Below are positions 16,887 to 25,811 of a stretch of DNA of 64,000 nucleotides, piece by piece (the stretch's first letter is position 1; each line of letters opens with the position of its first letter). The stretch comes from FW021-bin31 sp964422465 (GTDB lineage Bacteria > Bacteroidota > Bacteroidia > Chitinophagales > Chitinophagaceae): assembly GCA_964422465.1 (NCBI GenBank), contig CAYRBD010000001.1:1-64000 (forward strand). The letters run 5' to 3'. A program made the translations under genes and the position numbers. The notes under the pieces are model-generated. The model was not told where the DNA came from. It made no database searches and saw only the letters and a list, made by a program, of their open reading frames with translations.

Positions 16887-18627
16887 CATACAAAGAGAGG
16901 CCGAGAAGGAGAAAAATGGCTCGCTCGTTCGGAAGTTGCTTGGGCTGATCGGAGGAGAACACTGGAATCTTTTTTTTGCTTTCCTGGCTATTCTTGTTAA
17001 TTCGGCAGCGACTCTGCTGGGGCCGCTGGTCGTGGCTTATGCCATTGACAAATATGTAGAAACCGGTGACCTGCATGGCGTTCTGGTATATTCGGGTTAT
17101 CTGCTTGGAATTTACCTGATAGCGCTCGCGGCTAATTATTTACAAACCCGGCTGATGGGCGCCATTGGATTGCGCACGTTGTATTCGCTTCGTAACGCCG
17201 TGTTTACAAAAATTGAATCCTTCCCGGTTGATTTCTTCAATCAGAATAAATCCGGAGATTTGATCTCCCGTATTAATAATGATACCGATAAATTGAATCA
17301 GTTTTTTTCTCAATCGCTCATGCGGTTTTTAAGCGATATCATTATGATGACCGGCGCCGGTATTTTCCTGATTGCGATTAACCCGGAACTGGGCGGAGCG
17401 GCGCTTGTTCCTGCATTATTTATTCTAATCTTTACAAAATTAATATCTCCCTGGGTGAAAAAGAAAAATGCGGCAAACCTGAAAAGTACAGGTGGGTTAA
17501 GTGGGGAAGTTCAGGAGGGGCTGACCAATTTTAAAACCATTGTCGCTTTTAACCGAAGGGATTTTTTCCGAAACCGCTTTGAAGAGGCTAATGAAGAGAA
17601 TTATAAAAATGCGGTAGGCGCCGGGCTGGCCAACAATTTGCTAATGCCCGTTTATACCTTTTTTACGAATATAGCTCAGCTTGTAGTGCTTTCTTTGGGG
17701 ATTTATATGATCATTCAGGGTTCTTTTACCATAGGCTTCTTAATTAGTTTTTTATCTTATACCAACCGGTTTTACAGCCCGTTAAAGCAACTGGCAGCCT
17801 TGTGGGCAAGCTTTCAGACGGCGTTAGCCGCCTGGGATCGGATTGTGCTGATCCTGAACCTGAAAACCCATCGGAAAATAATAAAAGAACGACAAAAACT
17901 GGAAACCCAAACCCTGCTGTCCTTCAGGGAAGTTTATTTTAATTATTACAACAGCCACAATGTACTGGAAGAAGTGAATTTTGACCTGTTAAAAGGGAAA
18001 ACTTATGCTTTTATCGGGCCTACCGGGGGAGGTAAATCCACCAGCGCCGCCCTTATTTCCAGGTTATATGATCCCGTGAAAGGAACCGTGTTTTTAGAAG
18101 GGAAAGACATACGCTCTTTTTCGGATAAAGAAAGAAGTGAAAAGATTGGATTTATCCTTCAGGAGCCCTTCCTTTTTACCGGTACTTTGAAAGAAAATAT
18201 CCTCTATGGGAATGAAAAATATGAAGGATTAACGGATGAGGCCGTGAATAAAAAACTGGTAGAGGTTCATCTGGATGTTTTAATGAATAGCTTTGATGGT
18301 GGATTAGAAACAAAAGTGGGATCATCAGGGGGGGGATTAAGTCTGGGTCAAAAGCAGTTGATTGCCTTTATAAGAGCAGTATTAAGAGAACCTGAAATCC
18401 TGATTCTGGATGAAGCGACAGCTAATATTGACACGGTTACTGAGCAGCTGTTAGAAAGTGTTTTACAAAAATTGCCAGGGGAAGCCACAAAAGTCATCAT
18501 TGCCCATCGCCTGAACACCATTGAAAATGCAGATGAGATATTTTTTGTGAATGCCGGAAGGATAACCCCTGCCGGTTCCATGGAACATGCGATTACGCTA
18601 CTGATGGAAGAAAATCGGGTGAGCTGA
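16867..18627 (+). CDS. ABC exporter half-transporter with catalytic ATPase site
   Basis: 586 residues with the same layout as its partner. Its Walker A (GPTGGGKST), Walker B (LILDEATANID) and H-loop (IIAHRLNTI) are intact, so it carries the catalytic residues. Its own signature motif is altered to LSLGQKQ. In the heterodimer this altered signature faces the partner's defective Walker B/H-loop, while the partner's intact LSGGQ faces this functional site. That is the pattern of asymmetric exporters such as TM287/288 and BmrCD. It overlaps the upstream gene. Confidence 0.92.
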   Translation: MNYNLYDIQREAEKEKNGSLVRKLLGLIGGEHWNLFFAFLAILVNSAATLLGPLVVAYAIDKYVETGDLHGVLVYSGYLLGIYLIALAANYLQTRLMGAIGLRTLYSLRNAVFTKIESFPVDFFNQNKSGDLISRINNDTDKLNQFFSQSLMRFLSDIIMMTGAGIFLIAINPELGGAALVPALFILIFTKLISPWVKKKNAANLKSTGGLSGEVQEGLTNFKTIVAFNRRDFFRNRFEEANEENYKNAVGAGLANNLLMPVYTFFTNIAQLVVLSLGIYMIIQGSFTIGFLISFLSYTNRFYSPLKQLAALWASFQTALAAWDRIVLILNLKTHRKIIKERQKLETQTLLSFREVYFNYYNSHNVLEEVNFDLLKGKTYAFIGPTGGGKSTSAALISRLYDPVKGTVFLEGKDIRSFSDKERSEKIGFILQEPFLFTGTLKENILYGNEKYEGLTDEAVNKKLVEVHLDVLMNSFDGGLETKVGSSGGGLSLGQKQLIAFIRAVLREPEILILDEATANIDTVTEQLLESVLQKLPGEATKVIIAHRLNTIENADEIFFVNAGRITPAGSMEHAITLLMEENRVS

Positions 18628-18643
18628 CAGTTAATAGAACATA

Positions 18644-18672
18644 TTGAAATTCACTCCGACCTTGTATCTTTG
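18644..18672 (+). promoter_or_regulatory. Promoter of nadE
   Basis: TTG at 18644-18646, an 18-base spacer and TATCTTTG at 18665-18672 match the Bacteroidota consensus. The nadE start lies 20 bases further on. Confidence 0.75.
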
Positions 18673-18692
18673 TAAGATAAGATCATAATAAT

Positions 18693-20435
18693 ATGCACAT
18701 CTTTTTAGCACAACAAAATTATACAATAGGGGATATCAGCGGGAATACAGAAAAAATAATCTCAGGTATAGAAGCTGCCAGAAACCAACAGGCCGACCTT
18801 GTCATTTTTTCTGAACTTAGTGTTTGCGGTTATCCGGTACAGGATTTTTTAGAATTTGAGGACTTCATTGACCGTTGTGAGTCAGCTATTGAAAGAATCC
18901 AAAAATATACGGACGATATAGGAGTCGTCTTAGGGGCGCCTTATCGCAATCCGGAAGCCCGGGGAAAAGATTTGTTGAATAGCGCTTATCTTTTGTTCAA
19001 AGGAAAAATAAAACATATAGCGCACAAGTCCTGCCTTCCTACCTATGATATTTTTGATGAATGCCGTTATTTCGAGCCGGCTTTTGATTGGAAGGTTGTA
19101 GAATTTAAGGGGAAAAGACTGGCTTTGACGATTTGTGAGGATATCTGGAGCCTGAATGATGACAATCTTTACCGCTTTTGTCCGATGGATGAAATGATGA
19201 AGGAGCAGCCGGATATAATGATCAATATTTCTGCTTCTCCTTTTGATTATGACCAAAGAGAAAAGCGACTGGATATTATTAAGAAAAATGTGAGTAAATA
19301 TAGACTTCCATTATTCTATTGTAACACGGTAGGCACACAGACCGGAATTGGATTTGATGGAGGGTCTGTTATTATGGATGCAAAAGGGAATATCCAAAAA
19401 GAGCTTCCTTATTTTGAGGAGGCTATAGAGGGGATTAGTTTGAGTGATTTTAATGAGGGAGTAAATCAAAACGAAAAATTTAGTGAAATAACGGAAAGGG
19501 CAGACGGAGTAGCCTCTTTACATCCGGCTACGGGAAACCTGCCGATGGATACCCGGAGGCAGATTGCCGGTTTGCCGTATAATGCCGAACGGAATATTGA
19601 TCGTATTTATCAGGCCTTGGTTATGGGTATTAGTGATTATTTTGATAAGCTTCATTTCTCGAGAGCCATCCTGGGTTCTTCCGGTGGAATTGACAGCGCT
19701 GTAGCTTTGTCGTTAGCCTGTGCCGCATTGGGTCCTGAAAATGTGTATGCGGTGATGCTGCCTTCTCCTTTTTCGAGTACGCATTCGGTGGAAGATGCGG
19801 TTCAGTTATCTAAAAATTTAGGACAACCGTATGAAGTTATTCCGATTGAAAAAATATATAATGCTTCTATTAAAACTTTAAAACCCCAGTTTAAAACGAT
19901 GCCTTTTAACGTAGCAGAAGAAAATCTTCAGGCCAGGATACGGGCCAGCCTGTTGATGGCAATGGCCAATAAATTCGGATATATCTTGTTGAACACCTCT
20001 AACAAGAGTGAGCTTTCTGTGGGATATGGCACCCTCTATGGAGATCTGGCCGGAGGGCTTAGTATTTTGGGGGATGTGTATAAAACACAGGTTTATGCCC
20101 TGGCCCGCTATATTAACGGGCAGGGAGAACTGATTCCTGAAAATATACTTTCGAAATCTCCTTCCGCAGAATTGCGCCCCGGACAAAAAGACAGCGACAG
20201 CCTTCCTGATTATGAAACACTGGATTCTGTTTTGTATGAACATATTGAACAGGGCAGGGGAATGCGAGATATCCTGGCTTCCGGTACTTATGAAAAAGAG
20301 ACCGTTCAACGGATATTTAAACTCTTTTATTCCGTGGAATACAAACGGCATCAATTTTGCCCGATACTTCGTGTATCCGGAAAGGCTTTTGGTGAAGGAA
20401 AACGGATTCCCATTGTCGGGAAATGGCCGGGCTGA
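18693..20435 (+). CDS. nadE: Glutamine-dependent NAD+ synthetase
   Basis: 580-residue two-domain enzyme for the last step of NAD synthesis. The N-terminal nitrilase-type glutaminase (residues 1 to about 260) shows the Glu-Lys-Cys triad in FSELSVCGYP, HKSCLPTYDIFDE and LTICEDIWS. The C-terminal ATP-pyrophosphatase domain has the P-loop GSSGGIDSAVALSLA and NTSNKSELSVGYGTLYGDLA. The length fits the glutamine-dependent form. It has its own promoter and no operon partner. Confidence 0.96.
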   Translation: MHIFLAQQNYTIGDISGNTEKIISGIEAARNQQADLVIFSELSVCGYPVQDFLEFEDFIDRCESAIERIQKYTDDIGVVLGAPYRNPEARGKDLLNSAYLLFKGKIKHIAHKSCLPTYDIFDECRYFEPAFDWKVVEFKGKRLALTICEDIWSLNDDNLYRFCPMDEMMKEQPDIMINISASPFDYDQREKRLDIIKKNVSKYRLPLFYCNTVGTQTGIGFDGGSVIMDAKGNIQKELPYFEEAIEGISLSDFNEGVNQNEKFSEITERADGVASLHPATGNLPMDTRRQIAGLPYNAERNIDRIYQALVMGISDYFDKLHFSRAILGSSGGIDSAVALSLACAALGPENVYAVMLPSPFSSTHSVEDAVQLSKNLGQPYEVIPIEKIYNASIKTLKPQFKTMPFNVAEENLQARIRASLLMAMANKFGYILLNTSNKSELSVGYGTLYGDLAGGLSILGDVYKTQVYALARYINGQGELIPENILSKSPSAELRPGQKDSDSLPDYETLDSVLYEHIEQGRGMRDILASGTYEKETVQRIFKLFYSVEYKRHQFCPILRVSGKAFGEGKRIPIVGKWPG

Positions 20436-20504
20436 GATGTGCTTTTATTTCTGTTTCAATCTTAGTGAAATTGTACTATTATTGCCTAATTTAACGTTCT
20501 GTTA

Positions 20505-20536
20505 TTTGTAATTTTCGTTTATTTCGATTAAATTTG
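20505..20536 (+). promoter_or_regulatory. Promoter of the toxin-antitoxin pair
   Basis: TTTG at 20505-20508, a 20-base spacer and TAAATTTG at 20529-20536 match the Bacteroidota consensus. The antitoxin start codon follows 19 bases later. Autorepression by the antitoxin would be expected to act here, but I see no clear operator palindrome. Confidence 0.65.
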
Positions 20537-20555
20537 CTTTTTATAAAGCAGAATT

Positions 20556-21011
20556 ATGGGCGTTATAAATCAACCATATCACCCCACGAATACAGAGCAA
20601 AAAGCCGCAATGGAATCTTTATCAGCCTTAGAGGCTGTCCTATCTACAATAGATTCTGAGAAAACAGAGATAGAAATAGGCAAAACTAATGACAAAATAG
20701 AAATTCCAAAGAGGGCATTGCTGCTTTTAGTCGATATTTTAAAAGCGATGAGTGGAGGAAAAGAAATTTCAATCATACCTGTGGCTGCGGAAATTTCCAC
20801 CCAGCAGGGAGCAGAAATACTCGGTTGCTCAAGGCCTTATTTAGTGAAATTATTAGACGGAGGACGAATCCCATTCATAAAGGTAGGTAAACACAGACGG
20901 GTTAAATTTGAGGATATTCTGAAGTATAAACGAAAGATGAAAGAGGAGCAGAAAAAGCATCTCATTGATATGATGGTCTCCGATGAAGAAATCGGATTAT
21001 ATGATTCATAG
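20556..21011 (+). CDS. HTH (excisionase-like) antitoxin
   Basis: 151-residue protein. The C-terminal half is an HTH_17/excisionase-type DNA-binding domain at about residues 77-130: STQQGAEILGCSRPYLVKLL then GGRIPFIKVGKHRRVKFEDI. The N-terminal half is a dimerisation-like region rich in Glu and Lys. Its end overlaps the PIN toxin gene, and HTH_17 proteins are a known partner class for PIN_3 toxins, so it is read as the antitoxin and repressor. It follows nadE but has its own promoter. Confidence 0.82.
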   Translation: MGVINQPYHPTNTEQKAAMESLSALEAVLSTIDSEKTEIEIGKTNDKIEIPKRALLLLVDILKAMSGGKEISIIPVAAEISTQQGAEILGCSRPYLVKLLDGGRIPFIKVGKHRRVKFEDILKYKRKMKEEQKKHLIDMMVSDEEIGLYDS

Positions 21012-21564
21012 CGTTAACTATATAGCAGTTCTTGATACTAATGTCATTTACCCTATTATTGTCCGGGATTTATTATTCTGGTTTGCATATTATGAACTTT
21101 ATATTCCAAAATGGAGTGAACACATTTTTGATGAATGGATGGAAGTTATGGAAAGGAAAGGGGTGCCAACAGAAGAAGCATTAAAGCGTGTTCAAAAAGC
21201 AAATTTGGCTTTCCCCGAAGCACTGGTGAAAAATTATAAAGGCATTATTAAGCTCCTTAAGTTGCCAGATCCTAAAGATCGTCATGTTTTGGCAGCGGCC
21301 ATTAAAATAAATGCTGATGTTATCATCACCAATAACTTAAAAGATTTCCCAAAAAGATATCTTCGTTCTTTTGGGTTGGGAGCCCAGAGTGCTGATGGTT
21401 TTTTAACAGATATTATAGACTTCAATCCTCATAAGGCGATCCTGGCTTTCCGTGAAATGGTCCTAAATAAGAAAAGACCTAATTTGGACGAATACAAAGT
21501 ATTGGATAGCTTATATCAAAATAATCTTAAAAGCACAGCTGATTATTTGCATGTATTATTATAG
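21001..21564 (+). CDS. PIN-domain toxin (PIN_3 type)
   Basis: 187-residue predicted ribonuclease. The first catalytic Asp is in IAVLDTNVIYPIIV. A conserved Glu lies in HIFDEWMEVM, and the third acidic block is PDPKDRHVLAAAIKINADVI with TNNLKDFPKRYL. The ATG at 21001 gives an N-terminus of family type and an 11-base overlap with the antitoxin; an in-frame ATG at 20983 is also possible. All PIN catalytic acids seem present, so the gene looks functional, in contrast to the PIN remnant behind carA. The target RNA is unknown. Confidence 0.83.
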   Translation: MIHSVNYIAVLDTNVIYPIIVRDLLFWFAYYELYIPKWSEHIFDEWMEVMERKGVPTEEALKRVQKANLAFPEALVKNYKGIIKLLKLPDPKDRHVLAAAIKINADVIITNNLKDFPKRYLRSFGLGAQSADGFLTDIIDFNPHKAILAFREMVLNKKRPNLDEYKVLDSLYQNNLKSTADYLHVLL

Positions 21565-21578
21565 AATTGACTCGAATA

Positions 21579-24080
21579 TCAATATGACACCGTCACGCCT
21601 GCCCCCCAGCCCATGTCGCTATCATAATGGGTTGACAGGGAAAAAATCTTTGTCAGGATATACCTTCCGCCTATTGCGTATTCCCGATCCGTATTAACCA
21701 TGAAAGAGGCTCGTAACCGCGGGCTCAGAGGGATATCTTCTCGTTTAAGCTGCATTCGAACGTACCCGGTATGATCAATACTAAGATCAGCAACGATCAG
21801 CCATGGCAGGGTATATTCCACACCCAGGTGAAGTACTTTCCGGTCATCCTTAGTGTCTTTTTGTCCAAACAGACTTTTTTCGAAAGAAGAATGTTTTCGG
21901 TATCGCCAGTCAATCCCTACATAGGGAAACAGCCATTGCATTTTACCCAGATATCTGCCGAAGTGGGTTTCTATTTCATAGCCGGAGTGGTCATTGTATC
22001 CCAGTCGCCATTCTGCCTGAAATCCCCAGCGAGTGTTGGCATAGTTTAAACTGCCATCGTTTCCGTTGGTAGCAAAATCATTCTGGAAGCGCAGGTGAAA
22101 CATCCGGTCTTCCCTCTTTAACATCTTGTAATCTTTTTCAGGATCGGGGATTTCCGGATTGGCAGGGCTGTCCTGATAACTAAAAATCCGGCCCATGCCT
22201 GCCATCATGTGGTATAGGATGTGACAGTGAAAAAACCAGTCCCCGCTTTCGGAAGCATGAAACTCAAGGGTGTCTGTCTCCATCGGCATGATGTCCACTA
22301 CATTTTTTAAGGGAGAAAAAGCGCCATATTGATTCAGCAGTCGAAAATCATGTCCATGCAGGTGCATCGGGTGGCGCATCATAGAATTGTTATACAAAAT
22401 GATGCGAAGGTTTTCGCCTCTTTTAATCCGGATCTTATCACTTTCGGAAACGGTTTTATTGTTCAACGTCCATACATACCGGTTCATATTCCCGGTTAGT
22501 TCAAAATGCAGTGTTTTCCAGGGCCCCTTCGGTAAGGCGGTGGTCCTTGTCGCTTTCAACATATTGTAGTTTAAGGTGAGGGGGCTGCCGGACTTGGTTT
22601 TCCCGTCTTTTGGATATTTTTCTACCAACTTCATCCCACATTTGGGACAGTGGCCGGGCTGATGGCTTGTCACTTCAGGGTGCATGGGGCAAACGAAGGA
22701 TTCTTCTTTTGCTGGATCAGGGTGGTGCGGCATGCCTTCCATACCTTTCATTGTATGCTTTTCGGTTCCGGTCTGTTCCAGTTCGGGGTACATTACGCTG
22801 TTCATGTCCATCGTCTGCAGGCTCATGTACATGCCCATTGGTTTCATGTCGCCATTCATTTTCATCATTTTGTTCATCATCTTCATTCCGGCGAAGTATT
22901 TTAATTTGGGTAACAGAGGAGCCGGCATTTTCATGCCACTGCCCAGCCACAGGGTAGCAGAACCGCTCCGGTCTTCCGCGGTGGCCAGGAGTTCGTACTG
23001 CATGTTTTCAGGAATGGTTACCACAAGATCATACGTTTCTGAGGGCGCTATTAACAAGCGGTCCACCTCCACTGCCTGTACATCATTTCCATCATTAGCC
23101 ACTACCGTTATTTTTCCGCCACTATAGGTTAACCAAAAATAAGAGGAAGAGGCTCCATTTACAACTCGCAGACGAACTTTATCCCCTGCTTTAAATTGAG
23201 AAAAAACCTGGGAGGTATCTCCGTTTAAAAGGAAACGTTCGTAATATACATCACTCACATCCATAGCTTCCATTCTTTTCCATTCATTGCCCAATTTTAC
23301 GCCGGTTTTACCGGCTTTTAATGCTTCCCAATAGCTTTGCACCGCATGTTTTTTTATGCTGAACCAGTCATTTCCCGTGTGCAACATGCGGTCGATTTCC
23401 TTAGGTTTCATATCACTCCAATCGCTTAGTACGACAGGTATGGTGGGAATATCCGGTTCAGTTCTTTTGTTAAAGATCAGGGCGCCGTATAAACCGACCT
23501 GTTCCTGAAGTGAAAAATGACTATGGTACCAGTAAGTACCCGATTGCACCACCGGAAATTTGTAAATATAAGTCGTATGGGGAGGGATGGGTTGCTGAGT
23601 GAGGAAAGGAACCCCATCCATTCGGTTGGGAAGCTGAACTCCATGCCAATGAACGGATGTGGGCTGATCGGCCAGGTTATGAATATAAATCAGAGCGGTA
23701 TCGCCGATAGTAAATGCAAGCGTGGGAGCCGGCAGGTTGCCGTTTACCGCGATGGCATGTCTTTTTTTACCGGTATAATTTACCATGGTATCCGTAACAT
23801 ACAGATCGTAGCGAACAGTTTTTACACCGGCTGTGCCCTCGGGGAAATGATGGCCTGAATTTGCTCCTTTGACGGGTTGGGTGGCCAGATTTTTTTCCAA
23901 ATTAGAAATGGGGCCCGTAACCGGAGCATCTAAGGCAGTGGGTTGTGCTACGGGAGCGGCAAAACCATGATAAGGCGTATATTTTTTGTTGTTGCCGTGT
24001 TTAAATTCAATAGCAGATTGTTGGGCAAAACCAGCGTAAAATAAAAGAATCAGGCTGGTAACAAGAAATAGCTTTTTCAT
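21579..24080 (-). CDS. Multicopper oxidase with metal-binding insert and C-terminal barrel-like domain
   Basis: 833-residue secreted copper-resistance protein. After a signal peptide (1-19) comes a CopA-like multicopper oxidase with all four copper motifs: HWHG near residue 143, YWYHSHFS near 185, HPMHLHGHDF near 573 and HCHILYHMMAGMG near 618. Residues about 397-453 are a Met-rich stretch. Residues about 460-487 are a heavy-metal-binding module (CPMHPEVTSHQPGHCPKCGM). Residues about 657-833 look like CopB: alternating aromatic strands such as FQAEWRLGYNDHSGYEIETH, ending in an aromatic residue as outer-membrane barrels do. CopA and CopB are usually separate genes, so this is a probable fusion. 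First-domain role: oxidation of periplasmic Cu(I). Confidence 0.88.
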   Translation of the reverse strand: MKKLFLVTSLILLFYAGFAQQSAIEFKHGNNKKYTPYHGFAAPVAQPTALDAPVTGPISNLEKNLATQPVKGANSGHHFPEGTAGVKTVRYDLYVTDTMVNYTGKKRHAIAVNGNLPAPTLAFTIGDTALIYIHNLADQPTSVHWHGVQLPNRMDGVPFLTQQPIPPHTTYIYKFPVVQSGTYWYHSHFSLQEQVGLYGALIFNKRTEPDIPTIPVVLSDWSDMKPKEIDRMLHTGNDWFSIKKHAVQSYWEALKAGKTGVKLGNEWKRMEAMDVSDVYYERFLLNGDTSQVFSQFKAGDKVRLRVVNGASSSYFWLTYSGGKITVVANDGNDVQAVEVDRLLIAPSETYDLVVTIPENMQYELLATAEDRSGSATLWLGSGMKMPAPLLPKLKYFAGMKMMNKMMKMNGDMKPMGMYMSLQTMDMNSVMYPELEQTGTEKHTMKGMEGMPHHPDPAKEESFVCPMHPEVTSHQPGHCPKCGMKLVEKYPKDGKTKSGSPLTLNYNMLKATRTTALPKGPWKTLHFELTGNMNRYVWTLNNKTVSESDKIRIKRGENLRIILYNNSMMRHPMHLHGHDFRLLNQYGAFSPLKNVVDIMPMETDTLEFHASESGDWFFHCHILYHMMAGMGRIFSYQDSPANPEIPDPEKDYKMLKREDRMFHLRFQNDFATNGNDGSLNYANTRWGFQAEWRLGYNDHSGYEIETHFGRYLGKMQWLFPYVGIDWRYRKHSSFEKSLFGQKDTKDDRKVLHLGVEYTLPWLIVADLSIDHTGYVRMQLKREDIPLSPRLRASFMVNTDREYAIGGRYILTKIFSLSTHYDSDMGWGAGVTVSY

Positions 24081-24222
24081 AATAACTTGAGATAGAATAT
24101 ACAGAGATGAACGCAGATGATATTAATGAAGCGAATAATCACAGCATTCTATTGATGATAAAAAGATAACACCAGGTTTACAATAATTTGTAAGCCTAAA
24201 AGCAAATGACAATATTAAGAAG

Positions 24223-24639
24223 TCAATCAATCTTGGGCGGACGCCAGATGGATAAGTAGCCGGAAGAGATTCCGGGAGCGGTATAAAAAGGTAAATGAGA
24301 TTTAAAATTCACAAGGGGCAGATCATGTTTGTTTCCCTGGAGCAGTGTCAGTGATAGCGCAGTAACCGGACAATGGCAACCAGTTGAGGAACATCCGCCA
24401 TCACAGGGCCCATGATGTTGGCCGGCGGCCTTGTCTGGCAAATGAATAGCACAGGAAATATAATCTGTTGGCTGCTTCCCATGAAGTCCCGTTTCACAAC
24501 AGGCCATTTCTGCATCATGACCTCCTGTATCACAGGCTGCAGCCCTGTCTGGCAGGAAGAAACTGCTGACAATAACCAATATCAATATAAAAAACAGCCC
24601 TTTCATCAAGGCAAAGATAAGGGAATTCTTTTTAGGCAC
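24223..24639 (-). CDS. Small secreted Cys/His-rich protein of the copper region
   Basis: 138 residues with an N-terminal hydrophobic helix of about 20 residues ending near AAA, then a region dense in Cys and His (ACDTGGHDAEMACCETGLHG, HHGPCDGGCSSTGCHC). It ends SGYLSIWRPPKID. I do not recognise a named family. The composition and the place 142 bases upstream of the multicopper oxidase on the same strand suggest a periplasmic metal-binding or metal-shuttling protein. It is also shaped like the short proteins that precede efflux genes in other Bacteroidota metal clusters, which is recall only. Confidence 0.6.
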   Translation of the reverse strand: MPKKNSLIFALMKGLFFILILVIVSSFFLPDRAAACDTGGHDAEMACCETGLHGKQPTDYISCAIHLPDKAAGQHHGPCDGGCSSTGCHCPVTALSLTLLQGNKHDLPLVNFKSHLPFYTAPGISSGYLSIWRPPKID

Positions 24640-24778
24640 AGTTAGACTCGTCCTGGATTGCCGGCAACAGTTTTGGTAGCTGTACTTTAGAGCCTCTTTT
24701 TAAACTCTTTTCTGCTTTGTATGCTCCTTCTATTTCTGTAATGGGATTCCGCTATTCCTTTTTTCACATTTATTAAGG

Positions 24779-25213
24779 TTACTCGTGGTATCCTTTCTTT
24801 TCCTGTCGTTTTGAAATCCACCAATAATTTCCACAAGGGTCAATGACTCCTGATTGTCTGTCTCCATAGGGCATATCATCAGGTTCAAATGATAATTTTG
24901 CTCCAGACTCTAAGGCTCTTTTGTGCATCATTTCCACGTCATCGACGTAAAGATATAATGCTGTTTTCATCCCCAAAAATTCGCCTCTTGCCTGGCTTAT
25001 CATAAAACACGAATCCCCTATTTTTAAAATCACGTTGGCAACGTCTCCATTGGGCATTAATGACCTGTTTATTTCTTCAGCATAAAATGCATTTTTGAGA
25101 AAGGCTATTAAGGTTTTAGGATTGTCCACAAATAGATAGACGTTTATCGTGTGGAACCCTTCAGGTTTAAAGGTTTGAAAAATGTTGTTGTAATATTTAT
25201 TTTTATCCTTCAT
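24779..25213 (-). CDS. VOC-family (glyoxalase-like) protein
   Basis: 144-residue single-domain member of the vicinal oxygen chelate superfamily, of the PhnB-like kind: FHTINVYLFVDNPKTLIAFL at the start, GDVANVILKIGDSCFMISQA in the middle, and PYGDRQSGVIDPCGNYWWIS at the end. Such proteins often lack enzymatic activity or act on small electrophiles. Substrate unknown. Its start overlaps the end of the upstream secreted ORF by 11 bases (ATGAAGGATAA), implying coupled translation. Confidence 0.8.
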   Translation of the reverse strand: MKDKNKYYNNIFQTFKPEGFHTINVYLFVDNPKTLIAFLKNAFYAEEINRSLMPNGDVANVILKIGDSCFMISQARGEFLGMKTALYLYVDDVEMMHKRALESGAKLSFEPDDMPYGDRQSGVIDPCGNYWWISKRQEKKGYHE

Positions 25214-25457
25214 ATTCGTGATATTCTGTTACAATAATATAATAACCGTCAGTATCCCACATTGAAAATTCCCTTTTGTTTGGATTCGGATTGATATGGA
25301 TATCTTCATCTATCTTCGCCCTGGCTTCCCTGGCATACGAACTATCCTTTGATGCTGGCAAGTTTGCAAATCTTTTTTGCCCAAAGGATTGCGTTACAAG
25401 AAAAGTCGAAATAATAATGAGAAAGGATAAAATGCTAATGAGTTTTTTAATATTCAT
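25203..25457 (-). CDS. Small secreted ORF ending in a VOC-like fragment
   Basis: 84 residues: a clear signal peptide (about 1-26, ending SFGQ), a short linker, and a C-terminal part (KIDEDIHINPNPNKREFSMW, DTDGYYIIVTEYHEYEG) that looks like the last strands of a VOC domain, where REFS..DxDGYY is characteristic. The rest of a VOC domain is absent. It may be a deletion product of a larger secreted VOC protein or a genuine small protein. It overlaps and leads into the intact VOC gene. Confidence 0.5.
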   Translation of the reverse strand: MNIKKLISILSFLIIISTFLVTQSFGQKRFANLPASKDSSYAREARAKIDEDIHINPNPNKREFSMWDTDGYYIIVTEYHEYEG

Positions 25458-25811
25458 AAGAAATAATTATTTGTAAGAATTCTTGTCAATCTTCAATTTT
25501 CTGTTTTGGTTCGTAGCACTTAGAATGTAGCCCTACATATTTATTTACGCTTTTCTTGCCGTACTTTAGCTTCGAGAGTTAAAATTAAGCAGAGTTCTTC
25601 ATAGAAACGATAAATGAATTCAAAACAAATCACCTGTTGAACCTTTCTCCAATTCCGGAATACAACTAAACATTTGCATGCATTTGGCTGGTTTTGAAGG
25701 AGTAGAAACCCTGTGGTATTCGGTCCAGAGAAATATAGCTGCCGGATTCCGATGAGTATTTGATATCGCTCTTCCTGTATGCATTTTGGCAAAGTATCTA
25801 AACCCGATTAA
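25458..25811. other. Intergenic stretch without a supported gene
   Basis: 354 bases between the small secreted ORF and the DUF2231 gene. An open frame of 83 codons exists on the minus strand (25541-25792), but its translation has no signal peptide, no recognisable motif and a Cys/Phe-rich composition unlike the neighbours. Other minus frames are broken by stops. The stretch could hold decayed coding sequence; I can support no call. Confidence 0.5.

Noticed and set aside
25541..25792. 83-codon minus-strand ORF between the VOC genes and DUF2231
   Set aside because: No signal peptide, domain or neighbour support; kept only as part of an undefined intergenic stretch.
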